Shown one piece after another: positions 33,661-45,844 of a stretch of 64,000 nucleotides of DNA. The notes beneath the pieces are model-generated. The model made no database searches. It was not told the origin of the DNA and saw only the letters and a program-made list of their open reading frames with translations. The position numbers were made by a program, and so were the translations under genes. Numbering within the stretch: position 1 is the stretch's first letter; every line of letters starts with the position of its first letter. The stretch is from Armigeres subalbatus (taxonomy: Eukaryota; Arthropoda; Insecta; Diptera; Culicidae): contig NW_026943240.1 in NCBI RefSeq assembly GCF_024139115.2, forward strand, positions 62,001-126,000, in the 5' to 3' direction.

Positions 33661-36480
33661 CAATTTTTCGCTCCGGGCCCAACCCCCGTGGTCTCTGTTT
33701 ATGAGTTTATTTGTTTATTGTCGCATCCTGAAGATCGGAGTGGACCGAGGCAAGTTTTGTGCACTTTCTGTAAATATTTTCCGTTGCAGCTAGGGCTAAG
33801 CTCCGGGATAAAGATGCAAAATAAAGCACCGAAAATGGGCTCGAGATGAGTTGAATCGAGGCCGAAATGGGATTAAACAGCTCAAGGATCGGAGATGGAG
33901 CGGTGAAATCGCTTCAGTGCGAGACAGGTAGAATGGGACCTCAGGAGGACCAAGCGGGAATTCCATCGCTAAAACAAACAAATGAAATTGGATTAGTGAG
34001 CAGTTAAGTGTGCTTATCTGTTGGTTTTGTGCAGATTTCCACTTTTGGACCACGGGTAGAAACCGCCGGGGCTGACTTGGAAGGGGTTTTATTTTGAATA
34101 TTAAAGCCTTTCAACAGATTAAAAACTAATCTAGGATTTAGTAAAGGTAGGGAATAGCTATAAGATGAGGCTTCCATATAATGTTCAATTGATGAAAAAA
34201 TCAGAAAACCTTTCAGAACCGGAGGAATGCTTTACCAACACATGATTTTTTTTTTAGATTTTTTGACACATATTGTTGACAATATTTGCCAAAACTGATG
34301 TTTTGATATTTTTAAGTTGCGTCAAGTTTTGTCTCAAGCGCATAATCCCATTGAACCTCATCAAAATTATTCTTAGAATAGTGGTGATTACTTTTTGCCA
34401 CAAATTTCAATCGTTCTTAGTCCTACAGGGGCGAGAAGAGTTTTAACGATGATAACAAGAAACCAAATCCGGGTGACTGTCTAATTTGCCAAGTAAGTTT
34501 CTTGTGCGGGAAAGGTTAGAAGTTGAAAGCATCGAATAATGATATTCTATATTGCTTCATGCATCAACCAAGGGGAAAGCCTCTCGAAGCGTTTCTAAAA
34601 AGATATTTTGATTCCACCATCGCTTGCTTCTGTTTTTGACTTCATTTTGTTTTCGACATTTTTTTTCCAAGCTCATAACAAAATTGCGATTGGAAAATCA
34701 TGCTACTAGAATAAAACTTGTTCGAAATTTCTTTGTTCTTTATTTTAAAAGTTTCTCCTCCCAGAACTCAAGCAAACTGTTTGGCCGAAAATTGTACCAC
34801 GTAATGCTGTAGAAAGGTGCAGTAGGTGTTGATGATGATATTGTTATCATGTTTCGAGCATTCCCTCTCGAAGCGCGGAATAACTCCCATTCACTTGGGC
34901 TGGACTGGGGAAAGCAGACGCGCACCGGCTGATGAGTTTAGGGAGTGGAAAAAATCGTTAATTAACTATTTTTCAGGCTACCGGAATGAGCGTATTCATG
35001 AGGCCATTGTGTGGTACCGAACCGTGGCATGTACTTCTTTTTTCCGCTGCTGAACGCTTTAGCACTTCTCTGGCGGCCTCCGAAGACCCCATTTAATGAT
35101 GCCGAATTTCAATCTTTTCATTCATGAAAAAAGTTCAGAATGAAAATCTGATCGGGTTTTTTTTTTCTTTCTTCTGGATTGACTGATGATTCCACGACTG
35201 AACGATCCAATTTGATAGAAAAAGAGCATTCATGATGAGGAAGAAGAGGAGGATGTAATAAGCTATCTCTAGTTTATTGAGTTTCACTACAGAAATCGGA
35301 TTCCAGATTGGATTTCCTCTTCGTTTGGACGACCTTCATCGATAGTCATTAAATCGTTATTCCAAGGGATGAGATAACAACGATGTTGAGCATCAAAAAT
35401 AGATGTATTAGCCGGCATTTCCAAATTTGGAACAAGTCTTAAAAACGTAATAATTTCATTATCTTTTAGACTTTTCCCAGCACATACAGTTTATTTGGGC
35501 GATTCGCCCTTTTACCACACAGGTACTCAAGAAGCCATAACCGCACAATACCCGTATCATCACGCCAGCAATGGCACGCAACCGCACAAACTTTATTCCC
35601 TCATATTAGGAGTTTATAAACGTCTAATTAAGACTTCAATTCGGCAGCCATCATCGGTCCATCATTTTACAGGCCCTACTATAAAGTTATCCTCGCACTA
35701 TCTGGGCACCAGTGTCGAGCATTTTACGACCTTTTAGAACACTGCCATTCTGCAGGGCTGATGGGTCCCGGGTCTGTCAGTCCCAAAATGTGATCCCTCT
35801 CGGAATCGGAAGCATGCAACCAAGTTTTTGGTCGATGCCGAAGCAAATCAGCGAACCCAAAGCCAAAGGCAAAGACAAAGGTATTAACGGAGGATAATGC
35901 CTTTATTGGCCCAGCAATAAACAAATAAAGGACAGCGTGAGGCCCCAATGACGCGCTGCGTGTGGTGTCAGGATTATCTCCAGTTAAACGGGCAAATATC
36001 TTCCAGACTGACCTAGAGGTGTTTTAGAAGAAGAAGGATATATCATATTTTTAAAGAGATTTCACATACGAATAGAAGGATAAGTGTTGTATTATTGAAT
36101 ATTATATTATTCTTGACCGTTTTGACACCTAATCAGGAATATTTTCTTCATTGTCAAGATTTCCCGTCCAAGGCTCAGAGAATGAACATGGTAACGTTGA
36201 ATGATTTATGTAACACTCATTCTATATCTACTCAGTCTTAGCACATCTTACCGCACAACTATGAAACGAAAGCTTGTAGAAGTTTCCTGCATATTGGATT
36301 TTTTTTTATTAGGGTTACCACTAGAAACCAAACTTTGGAATTGATTCAATATCAAATTAAAATATTCTGTCCTAAGGAAACAAATTTGTGGAACACAAAA
36401 TGAGCAAAAAGAAATTACAATAAGAGAGCCAACTTGAATGACAAAGGCACGATTTGGCTAAGTGCCAGTATATCCATCCT
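33661..36480. other. Non-coding, apparently low-copy DNA
   Basis: No transposon ends, inverted repeats or recognisable coding sequence. It could be intron or intergenic host DNA. A moderately GC-rich part lies at 35490-35990. Confidence 0.35.
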
Positions 36481-36646
36481 AATTCTGTCTTTGTTTATTT
36501 ATTATTTCTAATCAACAGGCTTTTGTTGCCCCAATGATGTGTATGTAGTAGAACATAGTGTTAAAAAAAAACTAACATCTCAAAACAAACTAAAATTCGA
36601 TCATGATATAATTTTCACCAGATAGTTCGTAGCATGTATGTTAACG

Positions 36647-37381
36647 TTACTGATTTGAGTTCCGTGATGGTCGCCAGGTTACATCGAAACGACTCTTGAA
36701 TTCAAGGCAACGTATCCCCTTTGGCCAGTTGTAGTTTTGTAGCGTAGAGTTGCCTGTTTTAATGATCACTTAGTATGACACATAATCCAATGATGACTTA
36801 TCCTTAAAAGGCGATATTAGACATTTTATTGAGATAACGTGATCCGATCCTACTGTTTGGTTTACCATGGCCCTTACTTCATCTTCCGTGACATCGTTTG
36901 CTATATTAGAGACAAACAACGATTTATTAGCAGTTTGGTCGGCATGTAGCACGACTGGTTTGATCCTCGTAGACGTAAGTAACGGTGGAATTTCATATGC
37001 ATCAAGAATTTCACAATTATCTTTCTGTTTGCTGGCATGTGATGAGCCTAATGAATCGAATTGTTGTACTAGTGATTCTATCGATGAGTGTAGTTTGCGT
37101 ATTTCAATCTTAAGATAGTCATTATCTTTTGCATCAGATACCTTCAGCTCTTCTTTTTGAATGCGGGAAAGTTTAGATTCAAACGCATTACGGCATCTGT
37201 TACACACCCAAAAAATATTCCGGTGGAGACAAGCAATTCCTTCTTCGACAGAAAGTCCTACACACACAGCGTGGTACCGGTAGGCATTGTCACAAAAAGC
37301 GCTGCATTTAACGACGGGATCTTTACGTGTGATTCCTTGTTTGCATTCATGACAACTTGATGATTCCATACTGCGATACAT
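36647..37381 (-). pseudogene. PHD-finger plus RRM-like protein of non-LTR ORF1 type, one in-frame stop
   Basis: ATG at 37381 (or a second at 37369) starts MYRSMESSSCHECKQG. Residues about 10-65 form a PHD-like Cys/His finger: C..C, then KCSAFC, YHAVC and WVCNRC. A coiled-coil-like stretch follows (about 70-110), then KSLFVSNIANDVTEDEVRAM (about 153-172), which looks like the RRM-like domain of CR1/L2-type ORF1 proteins. The frame stops at TAA 36772-36770 after SLDYVSY but continues in register with NYNWPKGIRCLEFKSRF to a second stop at 36649-36647, so the first is probably a nonsense mutation. Spliced or read-through expression cannot be excluded. No ORF2 follows. A TTTATT (AATAAA on this strand) lies at 36494-36499. 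Function by family: RNA binding or recognition of modified histones, inferred only. Confidence 0.65.
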
Positions 37382-37877
37382 ACACCTCAGTAAATCTATT
37401 TCTACGCGTCTCAGTTACAGCACAAACAGATAAACACACTCTTCTGATGATGAGTGAATGTAGAGAGGAACAATAGATACGAATGCGTGCGGAGCCAAAA
37501 TTAACAAATTCTTGCAAAGCTGAATGATGACCACGATTGTTTTTCACAAATTAAATTGATCCAACGACGATTAGTAGCACAATAATAATATCTACTTATG
37601 CAGAGCAACTTATACTCTCGAATCAATCGTAATATGGAAATAATTTGGTTCTACAGCAGTAGCAGTTCAAATTTATATACAAGAGTATCAATCAACATGT
37701 ACTTAACAAAGCAACAAACACCACACATCTTGAAAATGTAAGTCTAAGTTTGGAAGATGATTATTAGCAGTTTACAACCAAGGGGCTAGACTTTACTAAG
37801 GTGGCGCAGATCAGCGTTGCGTGCCACTAGTTCTCTCTTTTACTCTCCCGCTAATCTTATGCAACGCAAATAGTGAT
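37382..37877. other. Upstream region, nothing firm
   Basis: Probable 5' flank of the minus-strand ORF at 36647-37381. No TATA box or repeat is convincing. Confidence 0.3.
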
Positions 37878-38001
37878 CTTGCTGGACAAACTAGTGAGTA
37901 CACAGCCCATGGAACATCAGATATTCGACGGATGTCTAAGGCATTCGCTCGGCCACGACAAATGAATACTACCATTTGTCGTGGCGTAGCAAATGCCTTA
38001 T
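37878..38001 (+). mobile_element. Foldback MITE, left part (target of jockey copy 2)
   Basis: Starts CTTGCTGGACAAACTAGTGA and runs through GAACATCAGATATTCGACGG to CCACGACAAATG, then an 8-base loop and the start of the inverse arm, CATTTGTCGTGGCGTAGCAA, ending in the jockey TSD GCAAATGCCTTAT. The right part resumes at 42555. The joined element would be ~182 bp, almost fully palindromic. Confidence 0.88.
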
Positions 38002-38237
38002 TTTTTTTTTTTTTTTTTTTTTTTTTATTTGCTAATTATCTAATACATGCATTCATCTCTTAGACTAGGTGTTCCGTGTTTTCTTAACACTATCATCCTT
38101 ATTTGCTATGTTACGCTTTTAGTTATTATTAATACATTTCAATTGCCTCTGGCAGTTCGAATTTTTTCCTCTGGTTGAATTGAACCATGTAGGAATTACA
38201 ATGTTTTCAACTTAAACTAAACTTAACCTATTTTATA

Positions 38238-40889
38238 CTAAGGGTACAAGGAGTTAATCGTTGCAATAGAAGATTGCAACGATTTTATCTAAAATTGAAA
38301 TTATTTTGTTGGACATTTGTTGCAATGTCTCAATATTAGAAATTCTATGAAGTTCATTGGTACTATACCACGGAGGCAACTTCAGAATCATTTTCAAAAT
38401 TTTATTTTGAATCCTCTGGAGTGCCTTCTTTCTGGTATTGCAGCAACTAGCCCATATTGGCACAGCATACAACATGGCAGGTCTAAAATTTGTTTGTAAA
38501 TCAAAAGTTTGTTCTTAAGACAAAGTTTTGATTTTCTGTTTATAAGTGGATATAGGCACTTAATATATTTGTTACATTTGGCTTGAAGGCCTTCAATGTG
38601 ATTTTTAAAAGTTAATTTTTGATCTAGCAGAAGTCCTAAATATTTAGCTTCGCTAGACCAATTAATTGGAACCCCATTCATAGTGACAATATGTCTGCTA
38701 GAAGGTTTCAAATAAGAAGCTCTCGGCTTATGTGGGAAAATTATAAGCTGAGTTTTGGAAGCATTCGGGGAAATTTTCCATTTTTGCAAGTAAGTGGAGA
38801 AAATATCCAAACTTTTTTGCAATCTACTACAAATGACACGAAGGCTTCGCCCTTTGGCTGAAAGGCCCGTGTCATTTGCAAACAAAGATTTTTGACACCC
38901 TGGTGGTAAATCAGGTAAGTCAGAAGTAAAATGTTATACAATATGGGCCCCAGTATGCTGCCTTGAGGGACACCAGCCCTTACAGGTAATCTATCAGATT
39001 TGGAATTCTGATAGTTTACCTGCAGTGAGCGATCTGATAAATAATTTTGGATCAGTTTAATAATGTACAGAGGAAAATTAAAATTCATCAATTTTACAAT
39101 CAAACCTTCATGCCAAACACTGTCAAATGCTTTCTCTATATCAAGAAGAGCAACTCCAGTCGAATATCCTTCAGATTTGTTGAGCCGAATTAAGTTCGTA
39201 ACTCTTAATAACTGATGAGTGGTTGAATGCCCATGGCGAAAACCAAATTGCTCATCAGCAAAAATAGAATTGTCATTAATATGAACCATCATTCTATTTA
39301 AAATAATCTTTTCAAACAGTTTGCTTATTGAAGAAAGCAAACTGATTGGCGATAACTAGAAGCCTCAGCTGGATTTTTGTCCGGCTTCAAAATTGGAACA
39401 ACTTTGGCGTTTTTCCATTTATCTGGAAAGTATGCCAATTGAAAACATTTGTTAAATAAATTAACCAAAAAGGATAAAGAGCTCTCAGGAAGTTTTTTGA
39501 TAAGTATGTAGAAAATACCATCATCACCCGGGGCTTTCATATTTTTAAATTTTCTAGTAATAGATCTCACTTCATCCAAATTAGTTCCCAACGAAGGGTC
39601 AAAAACATTCTCTTGATTGAGAATGTCTTCGAAGCTCCGTGTAACCTGATCCTCAATTGGACTAGTGAGACCTAGACTAAAATTATGGGCACTCTCGAAC
39701 TGCTGAGCAAGTTTTTGAGCCTTTTCGCCATTTGTTAATAAAATTTTATTTCCCTCTTTAAGCGCTGGAATTGGCTTTTGAGGTTTTTAAGAATTTTTGT
39801 TAATTTCCAAAAGGGTTTCGAACTGGGATCCAACTTCGAGACATTATTCTCAAAGTTGGTATTTCTCAGAATAGCGAAACGTTTTCTAATTTCATTTTGC
39901 AAATCTCGCCAAATAACTTTCAACGCGGGATCGCGAGTTCTTTGGTATTGCCTTCTTCTCACATTTTTAAGACGGATCAGTAGCTGAAGATCGTCGTCAA
40001 TAATAATGGAGTTGAATTTAACTTCACATTTCGGAATTGTAATGCCTCTGGCTTCGACAATTAAATTTGTCAAAGATACGAGAGCATTATCAATATCACT
40101 TTTGGTATCGAGAGGAATATCAACATCAAAATTCCTATCGATATACGTTTTATATAAATCCCAATCAGCTCTATGATAATTAAAAGTAGAGCTGATTGGA
40201 TTATAAATGGCTTCTTGTGAGATTTCAAATGTCACAGGAAGGTGATCTTAGTCAAAGTCAGCATGAGTTACCAATTGGCCACACAGCTGACTTGAATCCG
40301 TTAAAACTAAATCAATTGTAGAAGGATTTCGACTGGAAGAAAAACAAGTTGGTCCATTGGGATATTGAATAGTATAATATCCCGCAGAACAATCTTCAAA
40401 TAAAATTTTACCATTGGAATTGCTTTGAGCATTATTCCATGAACGGTGTTTGGCATTGAAGTCACCAATTACGAAGAATTTTGATTTGTTGCGAGTCAGA
40501 ATTTGAAGATCAGCTTTCAACAAATTCTTTTGCTGCCCATTGCATTGAAAAGGCAAGTAGGCTGCAATGAAGGAAAATTATCCAAAATTTGTTTCAACAG
40601 AAACTCCCAAGGTTTCAAAAACTTTGGTTTCAAACGAAGAAAATAATTTATGTTTGATACGTCTATTAATGACAATGGCGACCCCACCACAGGCGCTGTC
40701 AAGACGATCATTTCTGAAGATAAAATAGTTTGGATCTCTTTTAATGGAGAGTCCTGGTTTTAAATACGTTTCAGTTATAATGGCAATATGCACATTATGA
40801 ACTGAAAGGAAGTTGAATAATTCATCTTCCTTACCCTTTAGAGAGCGGGCATTCCAATTTAGAACTTTCACACAATTATTTGGATCCAT
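38238..40889 (-). pseudogene. Jockey ORF2, copy 2, with altered RT active site
   Basis: ATG at 40889 (MDPNNCVKVLNWNARSLKG), stop TAG 38240-38238. APE motifs as in copy 1 (VIGDFNAKHRSW). RT has MKAPGDDGI, FGFRHGHSTTHQL, LLDIEKAFDSVWHEG and an intact RAGVPQGSILGPILYNI, but the active site reads FAND instead of FADD (codon AAT near 38876-38878). Frame slips occur near 40580, 40250, 39785, 39345 and 38930. Loss of an RT catalytic aspartate would abolish polymerisation even if frames were restored. Confidence 0.88.
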
Positions 40890-42288
40890 TGAAACGGAGT
40901 CCGATAACAATTTTTTGTGTGTACTTTATACCAACCTGAACAGCTTCAGGAATGGTATTTGCTTTGAACATTGCATCAATCATGTGATGCAATTGTTCAG
41001 TTAAAAAATCAAAATCGGAAGCAGTCATGCTACCTGATTCGACAACATGACCGTTATTTTCCGTTGGGACATGGGTATAAACCTCATTTTGAGAAGAGAA
41101 ATTTTGTCTACCAGCAGCGATGTTTGCATACGTAGGTACATTGGAAAAATTGGAATTTACTGAAGTGCTTGCTACCCGATGACGAGCGGCAAAATTTGTT
41201 TGTGAATTGTGGTGGGTATGAATTGCTCGACCGGTAACCGGTTTCGAAATTTGAGCGTTTGAAAAATTTCTACCCGTCGAATCTGGGATCCGATTGGAAT
41301 TTCCCGTCATCAATTTTGCACGGGAATTCAAAACTTTTTTGCGTGAAGGGCATTCCCAGAAATTGGATTTATGATTGCCCCACAGTTTGCGCACTTAAAT
41401 TTATTGGAATCTTCTCTCACAGGACATGCGTCCTTGGCGTGAGAGGTTCCACCACAAATCATGCATTTAGCATCCATGTGACAATGTTTGGTTCCATGAC
41501 CCCACTTTTGGCACTTACGGCACTGGGTAGGGTTTGGAAATTTCCCCAGGCCTGCGGAAATGTTCCCATGTAACACGGACATGGGACATAATACAGGCCT
41601 TTTCCAAACTTTTCATATTATTTAGTTCACTTTTGTTAAAATGAACTAAATAAAATTCTTGAGAAAATGCCCCTCTGGGAAGTTCCAGAATGGGATTTCT
41701 TTTTCATCTTAATTACTTGGACTGGTGAAAATCCAAGTAATTGAGAAATTTCAATTTTAATCTCATCCAGTGATTTGTCATCACTGGGAGACCTTTCAAG
41801 ACGACTTTGAACAATCGCTCAGTTTTGTCGTCGTATGTGAAGAATTTATGGCTGCTTCTCAGTTAAATAGTGAAGAAGACGTTTGCGATCGTCAAAGCGA
41901 TCCCGGCAAAACGCGGCAGTCACCCTTCCTAGCAATCTGAAATGAAACCTTGATCCCTGAAGGTTACTCAAAATCTCATTCCGGAAGCCAGAAAACTCGG
42001 CAACAGATACCACAATTGGCGGAATCTTTTGTTTTTTCGCATGAATCGAATCACCTGGGCTAGAGGTAGATTCGATTTGCTCAATTTCATCATTAATCAA
42101 ATCGAACTGATTGCTCAGTTCGATTGGAGAAGAATTATTTCCGATATTAGAGTTAGAAGGAATATCTGAATTCTCCAGCTTCCTTCTATTTTTTCCGCGC
42201 TTGGGCAGGACGGTCTTGAAACCTTGTTTCTTTGAAGGAAGTGGAGAATTCAGAGACTCCCCTTCCTCTTGTTTTTGTTAATACTCAT
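40876..42288 (-). pseudogene. Jockey ORF1, copy 2
   Basis: ATG at 42288. A one-G deletion in the early AAGGGGG run shifts the frame near codon 9, and further slips follow (about 41930 and 41790-41640). Zinc knuckles CRKCQKWGHGTKHC and CMICGGTSHAKDAC are intact (41580-41400). At the third knuckle the same TGTGGGGC junction as in copy 1 shifts the frame; the downstream 172-codon part is fully open here to TAA 40878-40876 and overlaps the ORF2 start. Confidence 0.85.
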
Positions 42289-42554
42289 TGCTGAGCGTGG
42301 AGACGTGACCTTCTAAGAGGTTTTTTCCCAGAACGGTGTCCCTGCAGGATTACCACCGCTTGTCGGAATTTTACTTCCGCAAACGGGTCCAACGTAAAAC
42401 GAAGGCACGGGTCCTTGCAAAGATCGTAACGGGATCAGTGGGTACAAATAGCGCTAAGAAGCACCGTTGAAAATAAAATAGCTTCGGGTAGTATTAAAAA
42501 CTTCCTTCCGCAAAGAGAGAAAGAACCGCACAGCACGAAAGCACGATGCGGTCT

Positions 42555-42625
42555 GCAAATGCCTTATACATCCGTCGAATATCTGATGTTCCATGGGCTG
42601 TGTACTCACTAGTTTGTCCAGCAAG
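42555..42625 (+). mobile_element. Foldback MITE, right part
   Basis: From the duplicated GCAAATGCCTTAT onward it is the inverse of 37878-37949, ending CTAGTTTGTCCAGCAAG at 42625. Confidence 0.88.
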
Positions 42626-43372
42626 GACATGTGGCTCTAGTGATGCTTAGGCAATGTATCAACAATTTGTATTATAACCGTTTCCTATTTGTTCTTTTTT
42701 TTCAGCACTTTAGGCTCGAAAACTCTCCGGCCCGCTTCTTTTAACGTCCATGCTTCATGTCTTTAAAGGGCCACTGGTTGAATCAGAGTTTTGTATAGAG
42801 CAAATTTCGTTTCCATCTGCATGTTGCGGGACCTAAGCTGGTTACGTAATCCGTAAAAGGTTTTATTCGCAGCAGCAACACGTCTTTTCACTTCACGAGA
42901 AACGTCATTGTCACATGTCACAAGCGTTCCAAGGTGAACAAATTTTTCAACAACTTCAAACACATCCCCATCAAGCACTACCTCCACACCAACACCACTA
43001 GGTCTTCCTTTATCTCTACCTGCCACCAAATACTTTGTCTTGGTATAGTTAATGGTTAAGCCTATCCTCGCCGTCTCCCTGCGAGTGCAATGTTGAACAA
43101 TATATTCGAAAGTGCCCCGAGCAACACACATGTGGTATAGAGTTTTATGCTACCTATATGCAACTGAATTGGGTCACATTTGATTTGCAGCAACCAAAAC
43201 GGTTTGAATGGTGCTGCTAGGGGCATCACCCTGCTTCAATCCGTCTAAGGTCATAAAAGAGGTTGACACTTTGTCTGCAATCCGAATACTTGACTTCGAG
43301 CTATCCAGCGTTGCACGTATCAGTCTAATCAGTTTCGCCGGAAAACCATGTTCGGACATCATCTGCCCCTAG

Positions 43373-43480
43373 TAGCACAGCTCAGATCGATTTGGTTGCA
43401 TCAACTCTGAATGTGACTGAATTTAGTCGCATAAGAGTTACAGTGTTTGATATGTGACAAAAGTGCTACTCAGGGCCACA
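43373..43480. mobile_element. Short MITE fragment with CTAGTAGCAC / GTGCTACT ends
   Basis: CCTAGTAGCACAGC (43376) and AAAGTGCTACTCAGG (43460-43474) are near-inverse termini around a ~85-bp interior (GATTTGGTTGCATC, TGTGACTGAATT). It interrupts the RTE relic. Confidence 0.45.
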
Positions 43481-43880
43481 GGCAGGCTTGTAAAATGTCA
43501 TCTGCATGTCATTTAACTAATTTGTTCATAACTTTCTTTAGAAGCCAAATTAATTCTGTAATTTTAGATGTACTCATAACGCTTGAGTAGGGCTATATTT
43601 TTGTCCAAGGGTACATTGCTCTAAGTATAACATCTGAGGCTGGAGAGTAAAAACTCTCCAAAATGTCACGTGTCATTTGACATAATGTCATTTGAATGAC
43701 ATTTTGCCTCCCACGCCCCAGATTACATATTTACAGCAATGTCTTGTTAGACAAAGTTGTAGGCACATTTAAGCGCTATAAGTTCGTCATTCATCATGAA
43801 TTGATATCTACCTCCTGAAAAAAGTTCTGAGAAAATTATACAAACGAATGCAAATGACATTTCACAACACTGCCCACAGC
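43475..43880. mobile_element. MITE with AAATGTCAT-type inverted ends
   Basis: CAGGCAGGCTTGTAAAATGTCAT at the left and the inverse of AATGACATTTCACAACACTG at the right pair imperfectly. Motifs AAGGGTACATTGCTCTA and GACAAAGTTGTAGG resemble the hAT-type MITE at 9864-10262, suggesting a related family. A palindromic CATTTGACATAATGTCATTTGA occupies the middle. Confidence 0.5.
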
Positions 43881-43982
43881 TCCCTAGTAACATTTTGGTT
43901 TTATGCTGGTTTTATAACACTCTTGAAGAGTAAATTATGGTCTTCATTATATTTATTATAAAACTTGAAATTTTTCTTGGGC
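43881..43982. mobile_element. MITE related to 1808-1912 (copy 2)
   Basis: TAGTAACATTTTGGTTTTAT and the inverse-like ATAAAACTTGAAATTTTTCT flank GAGTAAATTATGGTC, as in the copy at 1808-1912. It lies within the RTE relic between SVKRNE and upstream sequence. Confidence 0.7.
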
Positions 43983-45471
43983 TCATTTCTCTTCACTGAA
44001 TCGTACACTGCTTTGAAATCAATAAACAGATGGTGAGTCTGCAAGCTGTACTCCCGGAATTTATCAAGGATCATCCGCAGGCTAAACATCCGATCCGTCG
44101 TTGATCGGCCCTGCCTGGTATTCGCCGACGAAGGACTCCTCAAGGGGTCTCAGTCTGTTAAACAGGATTCTGTACAACGAGTTCAGAAGGGTGATCCCTC
44201 TGTAATTGGCACACTCTAGCCTGCGCCCTTTCTTAGAAATTGGGCATATGATAATTTGTTGGATTGATTGATGCAGCTGCTCAATTCTGTGTTTTAGTAG
44301 CTCCACCGGGATATCGTCCTTCCCAACAGCATTACTGTTTTTCAGCTCGTTTAGAGCCTTTTTAACCTCGTCCAGCGTTGGTGGTTCCACAGCTTGACCG
44401 TCGCCGACTATGTCCATCCTGTTCCTTAATACATTTTCATTTTCACCGTTCAACAAATCGAAGTCTTGTCTTGTCTGTTAGAAAATTCCCCTCTCAGTCA
44501 TTTCACATGGCGGGCACTGGCGCAGTCTTATGCCGCGCGCCATTGACAGTTGCGTAATATCTCCGCATATCGTTTCTATCCATGTTCTCCTGCGCTTTGG
44601 CTATCACACTCTCTTCGTGTTGCCTTCTGTTCTGCGGTGGATTCGCTTCTCTTCTGCCATTGCTACACTGTACCGCTCTCTGTTGCAACGGGTACGAGCC
44701 ACTATCATTCGACTCGTAGCAACATTTTTCTCGTCCGTCACTCCTCATCAAACCAACTATTTCGTTGGCGTTGCTGTGCAGTGCCTAACACTTGTAGTTA
44801 CAGCTTCGTGGATATTTTCCCACAATCTGTTGACGTCGCCAGGTTCGAAGGTTCGAAGGACCTTGCATCTATAACATCCGAAAAATGCCGTGCGTCGATA
44901 AGCACGTGGTCTATCTGTGAGCAAGTGTCTCCACTCGGATGTTGTCAGCTGTGTTTGCGGATATTCTTACGTGCGAAGTAGGTACTGCTGATTGCCGTCC
45001 CTCTAGCAGCAGCAAAGTTTACAAGTCGCAGACCATTATCGTTGGTAGCGGATTGAAGGCTTTCCATACCAATGACAGGGCGAAAGAAACTTTCTCTTCC
45101 GATCTGCGCATTTGCATCCCCGATGACAATCTTTACATCGTGTGTTGAGCACTCTCCGTAGGCTTTATCAAGGCTCTCATAGAACTCATCCTTCACGTCA
45201 TCAGGCTTATTGTTCGTTGGGGCATGGATGCTGATCAGAATTTGCCTTCATTCTCAAAACGCAAATGCGGTCGCTTATCGGCTTCCACTGGATAACACGC
45301 TTCATCTGCTCCCCGATCACCATGAAGCCAACTCCTCGTTCTGTTCTGTCACCGCCGCTATAGTAGATGTGGTACTTGAATGAAGTGTTCGCTATGAGAT
45401 CCACCGCTCGGAACTCACGTTCTCCAGTGCTGGGCCACCACATGTGGCATGGAGAACTAGGCACCGTATTT

Positions 45472-45844
45472 GGGATCGTTCAAAAATTACGTCCATCGTT
45501 TTTCGGCATTTTCAACCCCCTCCCCCTCCTGTCACAAGCTGTCACAAATCATTTACCACCCCCCCCCCCATCCCACTGTACGTACATGTGTCATTTCTAT
45601 TTTGGCGATTATTTTGGTTTTTCTTTTTCATACACTATTTTTACAATAACATAATGAGTTATGTCCCTTACTAACAGTTTGAATATGTTTTTAAAATGCA
45701 AATTGTTCCTAAAATGCTTTCAGTATTTTTTCTTGTGGATGGACGTCACATAAGATGAACCCCCCTCCCTCCCCCTGTCGCAAACTGTCACAAAACTCTG
45801 ACCCCATCCCCCCTTAAACCTTGGACGTAATTTTTGAACGGCCC
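45472..45844. mobile_element. MITE with GGGnnCGTTCAAAAATTACG ends
   Basis: GGGATCGTTCAAAAATTACG at 45472 and the inverse of CGTAATTTTTGAACGGCCCC at the right are TIRs of about 24 bp. Inside each, C-rich blocks with GTCACAA repeats (CTGTCACAAGCTGTCACAAA left, GTCGCAAACTGTCACAAA right) occur in direct orientation. It splits the APE coding part of the RTE relic. MITEs with this TTCAAAAATTACGT end are familiar in mosquito DNA, from memory. Confidence 0.85.

Larger units (their letters stand above)
38002..42554 (-). mobile_element. Jockey-clade non-LTR retrotransposon, copy 2 (full length, inactive)
   Basis: 4.55 kb between copies of GCAAATGCCTTAT (37989-38001 and 42555-42567), with the poly(A) tail as a T-run at 38001-38026. 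It is very similar to copy 1 by eye over its whole length but lacks the RTE and hAT-MITE insertions, so it supplies the empty sites. It is full length with 5' UTR, ORF1 and ORF2, each with its own frameshifts. Confidence 0.92.

Noticed and set aside
37821..38063. Open frame ending in a poly-Phe stretch
   Set aside because: It runs across a MITE arm into the poly(T) of jockey copy 2, so it is an artefact of the insertion.
37871..42644. TAGTGAT as TSD of the foldback MITE
   Set aside because: The right copy (42638-42644) is 12 bp beyond the arm end, so it does not abut the element; probably coincidence.
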